DNA of 64,000 nucleotides. It comes from Toxotes chatareus. Taxonomy: Eukaryota > Chordata > Actinopteri > Toxotidae. The stretch is from positions 21,938,501 to 22,002,500 of the forward strand of contig CM028899.1 in the NCBI GenBank assembly GCA_016801885.1, read 5' to 3'. Positions 59,706 to 64,000 of the stretch are shown one piece after another (positions within the stretch are counted from its first letter, which is position 1; the number at the start of each line of letters is the position of its first letter). The notes beneath the pieces are model-generated. The model was not told the origin of the DNA and made no database searches. It saw only the letters and a list, made by a program, of their open reading frames with translations. A program made the translations under genes and the position numbers.

Positions 59706-61560
59706 ACACTTTAGAATAACGATCATTTATAAGACATTTATAAGCTTTAAGTAGATATTAGTAGATAGTTAACTGATCATGAACAAAACACTCATGTACT
59801 CATGTACACTTTCCCTCAATATATATAATAATATATCCCTCATTTCCCATCTGGCAACGCGGTCTGTTAGACATTCTGAGGCTGGAACATGTATGTCAGA
59901 ACAAGAGCTAAGTGTTGCAAGTGACCTTCGACTATTGAGAACAGGGAAGGAGCTGGCTGCAGCAGTGCAGGTAACGTTAAGCTAACTGTTACAGTAACGT
60001 TACAAGTCCACAGTTCTAAATTCACGTTTGCTAGCTAACTTATTTGTTGACTTATTTTATCTGGCTGAATCTGCTAAACTATCAAGCAAGCACAAACACC
60101 AATCGTTTTTTAGCTAGTTAGCTCTATTAGCTATATCGGCTAGTCTAGCCAACTTTATAAACACGTGTCAGTGTGGTTTGAATAGTTTTGCTAATCCCAC
60201 ATGGTGAATCCAGATGGATGCAAGGGGATAAGCTATCGTAACACGAAACATTGAAGAACTTGTGCTTGTGCTATTAAGCATAATAGTAATTGTTTTAGCT
60301 GGTGTGATAACTAGAGATGGGAATCAGTTCAGGTTGAGAATCGGTAGTGAATCGCTCTAGCGAGCTAGCTACTACATTTTCTATCAATAACCCTGTTTTC
60401 ATGGACAACTTTTTTTAATTAGAATGAATATATTTGTGTTGAAAAAAAGATGTCCATGTAAACGCAGTTATATGAATTGAGATATTGCAGCCTGTCGACC
60501 TTCTATCAAGTCAGTAGGCGTCCTCCTGTCTGATTCTAACTGGCTTTTTCTCACATAAATCAGGAATCGATAAGGGAATCGTTAAAGAATCAGATCAATA
60601 AGCAGAACTCATAATAGATTTGATATCCATAACATTTTATCAATTCCCATCCCAAGTTATAACACAATGTTATAGTAACAATTACTTTTGGTTAACTAGC
60701 TGCCACTGGTCCTTTCTGTGTGGTAACCTAATGGCACTGTCTCCCACAGCTGTGCTGTCGGCTAAGAAATTGCGCACTCAGGCCAAGGAAAAAGTTGATG
60801 CACAATCCTAAAAAACAGAGGAGTTGACCAAAGCAAAGGAGGCCCTGTTGGCAGAACAAACAAAAAAAAATGTATCTGTATTAACAGTGTTTTGAATGTG
60901 AGGGTTGTTTTAATAAAACGTTTTATACTCTTGTACTCTGTGCTCCTAATTCTGTCACTGTTTGATGTCACAAAGAAGGATGGATCCCAAAGTTGTCGAC
61001 AACATTTATTACATGTGATGGAAAAAGTCTACAAATCTTTAGCAAACATTATTAGATATTTGTTAATGATGAATATGATTCACTTTAGATTACACTTTAG
61101 GGACACAAGAACATCTGCAAATGATTTATAGATGTTTTATGAATGCCTAACAAATCATTTGTTAAACATGAATAAACAAATGGTGGTACAGTGGGTTTTT
61201 TAACACATCTACTCTTTCACCAATAATTTACTAATAGTTGATCATATTAAAAATTATTTGATGATGAATAAATCATATACAAACAATGTTGACACAGCAT
61301 TTTTAATAATGTCTAAATCATATATAAATGTTGCACAACTTTAGTTATAAATGGTTTTATAATCATTTACAAATGTATATAAATGGTTTATTCATATTTA
61401 GTTCAGTATCTACTAATAGCTTATAAATATCTTGTAACTTAAATAATAAATGATTTAATAATCATTTACAAATGTATATAAGTGTTTTGTTCATGATTAG
61501 TTAATTATCTACTAATATATATACGAATAACTTATAAATGTCTTGGTTATTCATTTGTCC
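59706..61560. mobile_element. Element bounded by ~90-bp inverted repeats
   Basis: The left end (59706-59800: AATAACGATCATTTATAAG, ACATTTATAAGC, GTAGATAGTTAACTGATCAT, GAACAAAACACTCATGTA) matches, as reverse complement, the right end 61465-61560 (GTGTTTTGTTCATGATTAGT, TAATTATCTACTAATA, ACTTATAAATGTCTTGG). The right side also has degenerate direct copies of the same sequence with a period of about 98 bp. Between the ends lie two exon-like pieces: one ending in GTGCAG before GTAACG (59870-59969, SEQELSVASDLRLLRTGKEL then AAAVQ), and one after a CTCCCACAG acceptor (60748-60810, VLSAKKLRTQAKEKVDAQS). An AATAAA sits near 60911. The class is unknown. Confidence 0.6.
61350..61560 (+). repeat. Subterminal direct repeats, ~98-bp period
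   Basis: Two adjacent units begin TTATAATCATTTACAAATGT (61357) and TTAATAATCATTTACAAATG (61455), each followed by a TTCATxxTTAGTT and TATCTACTAATA phrase. More decayed units seem to extend left to about 61080. Confidence 0.7.
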
Positions 61561-61604
61561 TAAATGAATACATTTTTTTCTAAATGGTATGATGTTTGTT
61601 GATT

Positions 61605-62767
61605 TTTATTAATAATAATAATAATAATAACTTTATTTCTATAGCACTTTTCAAAACTTGGTTACAAAGTGCTTTACAGAATAAGAACAGACAATCAATA
61701 AAACAGCAAAAAAGAAAAAAAAAATTAAACAATAAACAATAAAAGCACAATAAAAGTAGGATAAGACACACATTTAAAATCAGTCATATAGAACAATTTG
61801 GGCATTTCTACCCAAACGCCAATCTATAAAAAGTGTGTTTTCAGTTTAGATTTAAAAGTGACCACAGAGTTGGCCAACCTGATCTCCTCAGGTAGAGAAT
61901 TCCAAAGCTTTGGAGCAATAACTGAAAAGCCCGATCTCCTCTGGTGAGGAGTCTGGAGGAGGGCATGGCCAAAAGGGTCTGACCTGAGGAGCGCAGGCAG
62001 CGAACCGGAGCATAGGGAAAGAGAAGGTCACAGATGTAGGAGGGGGCAAGGCCATGAAGAGCTTTAAAAGTAATTAATAAAATTTTAAAATTAATTCTAA
62101 AACTAACTGGTAGCCAGTGAAGTGATGCTAAAATAGGTGTTATGTGCTCGTACCTCTTTGAGTCTGTTAAAAGTCTTGCTGCACTATTTTGAACCAGCTG
62201 AAGACGATTCAATGTTTTTTGACTCAGTCCTGTGTATAGAGAGTTACAATAATCTATTCGTGAGAAGATGAGAGCATGAATGACTTTATTAAGGTTAGCA
62301 TATGACACAAATTGTTTAATTTTGGCAATATTGCGTATATGCAGGAAGCATGACTGCACCACCTTTGTTATATGTGTCTCAAAGTTAAAATCCGAATCTA
62401 AAATTACACCCAAGTTACGAGCAGAAGGCATAATTAGAGGTCTCAAATTTCCGAGGCTTTCTTTCAGGTTTTCTCTCGCATTCCTAGGCCCAAAAACTAA
62501 AAGTTCTGATTTAGATTTATTTAACTTTAAGAAGTTTTGAGACATCCAGCTCTCCATATCCGAGAGGCAGTTAAAAATGTGGGTCAATGAATCTGGGTCA
62601 TTGGCTGCAAGAGGGATGTACAGCTGTGTGTCATCAGCATAACAGTGAAATTGGATGTTGTGTCTTCTGATGATGTGGCCAAGTGGGAGCACAATACTTT
62701 TTACCTTTTTGATCTTTCCCTTGGGAAAAAAAGAAAGAAAGAAAAAATAAATAAATGACAAAAACAC
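61605..62767 (-). mobile_element. 5'-truncated L2-like LINE, well preserved RT end
   Basis: A single open minus-strand frame of about 300 codons (stop at 61841) reads the end of a LINE ORF2: LPLGHIIRRHNIQFHCYADD with the catalytic YADD at 62630-62641, then NFLKLNKSKSELLVFGPRNA, RNLGVILDSDFNFETHI, INNIA-type and IDYCNSLYTGL motifs, and LHWLPVSFRINFKIL. The LINE homology starts at about 62700; the ATG at 62767 lies in A-rich flank, so it is not a real start. The 3' UTR carries the AAAGTGCT-type motif and ends in an (AAT)n/(TTA)n run at 61609-61630. The uninterrupted frame suggests a recent insertion. 5' truncation removes the endonuclease, so it is non-autonomous. Confidence 0.9.
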
Positions 62768-62805
62768 TAAAATTTATGGTGAAACTATTAAAAATTCAAC
62801 TAATA

Positions 62806-64000
62806 CTAATAACTTTCAAAAAATAAAAATGAACTAAAACATGTTTTTTGTGGGACCACAGTTTGGAGGTCAGAGTGTGTTTGGGTCCCCCCAGTTCTTT
62901 TAAAGAGCTGGAGGAACCTTTTTCTCAGTGATCTTCTTTTCTTCTTACTCTCCTCCATCTGTTTTTCAAGGCTCATCAGCCTCCTTATCAGTCCATCTTC
63001 CTCTTCCTTCTTGTTGTCCAGAGCCTCCTTGGTGATCTTCAGAGACTCCAGGAGACAGGGCTTTTCCTCCTGCCACTGGAGCCTCTGCATGTTCAGGTCT
63101 TCCTGCACCTGCAGTAACTCTGCACTAAGGTTGGAGGTGGCCTGCAACTGTTCAGTTAGGAGATGGGACCTGTCATCCTCCCACTTGCAGTGTGCCTTTT
63201 CCAGGTCATTTTCAGCCTGGGCCAGTGCACTTTTTACTTTGGAGTTTTCCTCCACCAATTTGGCTAGTCCTTTCTCAGCATCCTCCCTCTCCTGTTTTTC
63301 CACTTTGAAAGCTGCCTCTGTTTTATCCTGAGGTCAGCTTCAGACACCTCAACGGAAAGGCCCCCCATCTCCTCATTTTCCTTAGATGTTAAATATTTGA
63401 AATGGTACGCCTTGTTGGACCAGTATATCTTTTCTTTCAGCAGAGCAAAGATCTTATCCTTCTTCTAGTCCATGATCTGCTGAAAATCTGCCTGAGGTAT
63501 TTGATGGGGACACTCTTGGGTCACATCCTTGTCGACTTGAGGGAGCTGGTGCTGGACTGTTGTGGTGTCTGCACATGGTGTTTCAGTTGACACAGTTGCC
63601 TCGGTTGATGATGAAGGCAGAGACACATCTTTCTCTGCTTTTGTCTTTTGTGCAGAGGCAACTGTGGGTTTTTCAGCAGACTGGGAAGGATCAGTCCAAA
63701 CACACAGCTGGCTTGATGTGTTGATGACGTCTTCTGAGACTGGGTCTTCTTTGTCTTTTTATTTTTATTTTCTTCGTTTCCCTCCTTTGGTTGCTTTTTC
63801 ATTTCATTTCATTTCATTTTTCTTCATCAAGCTGCAGGCCAGACTTCAGCTCAGCCTCCTCCTGGAGATTTGTCTCAGTCTGGGGGTTGACTGGCTGAGG
63901 CCTTTGGCCTGGCTTGATGGCTGCTTCCTCAGTAGATTGGGGCATTTCCCTCTCTGCTGGTTCCACAGGTGGCTCTCTGGTGATGGTCGCTTCCATTTCA
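62806..64000 (-). pseudogene. Coiled-coil protein gene, frame disrupted, runs off the window
   Basis: Reading left from the window edge: a Glu/Pro-rich N-terminal part (MEATITREPPVEPAEREMPQ, open to the edge) and a CATTT repeat at 63799-63820 that shifts the frame. Then, in another frame, KEDPVSEDVINTSSQL to QIPQADFQQIMD, an in-frame TAG, KKDKIFALLKEKIYWSNKAY, a one-base shift near 63325, and 165 open codons (63303-62806). These form a long coiled coil (EREDAEKGLAKLVEENSKVK; LLESLKITKEALDNKKEEED) closing in a basic KKKRRSLRKRFLQLFKR patch. Heptad-like spacing and charge favour a rod-shaped cytoplasmic or cytoskeletal protein. I do not recognise the family. No introns are evident, which would fit a single-exon or retrocopied gene. 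With four lesions it is probably a pseudogene. Confidence 0.6.
63799..63820. repeat. (CATTT)n microsatellite within the coiled-coil gene
   Basis: Four to five CATTT units. On the minus strand they give AAATG repeats and in-frame stops that separate the N-terminal open frame from the rest of the gene. Confidence 0.9.

Noticed and set aside
1..64000. Prokaryotic features, CRISPR arrays, tRNA or rRNA genes
   Set aside because: None seen: no spaced direct repeats, no cloverleaf-like A/B box pairs recognised, and the gene layout is eukaryotic.

Overview
This window looks like teleost fish nuclear DNA. It is AT-rich, has no operon-like packing or long open frames, carries many microsatellites, and is full of degraded copies of fish-type mobile elements: LINEs with YADD-type reverse transcriptases, Tc1/mariner, hAT, piggyBac, Ty3/gypsy and a possible KDZ-type element. 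These calls come from reading the translated sequence and recalling family motifs; no database search was run.

Host gene signal is thin. Three short plus-strand stretches, at 2481-2553, 18961-19023 and 41799-41932, look like ordinary exons: an acceptor, an open frame and a donor. The first two are compatible in phase. They may belong to one gene with very long introns, which would place most of the left two thirds of the window inside introns. I do not recognise the protein. At the right edge, 62806-64000 on the minus strand, a glutamate/lysine-rich coiled-coil protein is readable in pieces. Its frame is broken by a stop, frameshifts and a CATTT microsatellite, so it is a pseudogene or a poorly preserved gene.

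Mobile elements, left to right. A hAT C-terminal remnant lies at 5.7-5.9 kb. Two plus-strand LINE remnants of different families follow at 10.1-12.4 kb. A second hAT remnant (15.2-15.9 kb) abuts a Tc1 fragment (16.05-16.3 kb). A 1.7-kb minus-strand LINE occupies 21.2-22.9 kb. A spliced, 5'-only transposase-like gene (KDZ-like, tentative) lies at 25.2-26.7 kb. Two LINE reverse transcriptase remnants point towards each other at 32.1-34.1 kb. A Tc1 copy at 38.2-39.0 kb has its outer end displaced to about 40.2 kb. A small Ty3/gypsy RNase H piece lies at 45.65 kb. At 53.5-56.6 kb a piggyBac transposase pseudogene sits between the two halves of a Ty3/gypsy pol remnant. From 57.4 kb come an L2-like LINE end, a BED-finger hAT start, an element bounded by inverted repeats (59.7-61.6 kb), and a well-preserved 5'-truncated L2-like LINE (61.6-62.7 kb).

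The longest stretches with nothing recognisable are 26.7-32.1 kb and 45.9-53.5 kb. No tRNA, rRNA, CRISPR array or intact protein-coding gene was seen.
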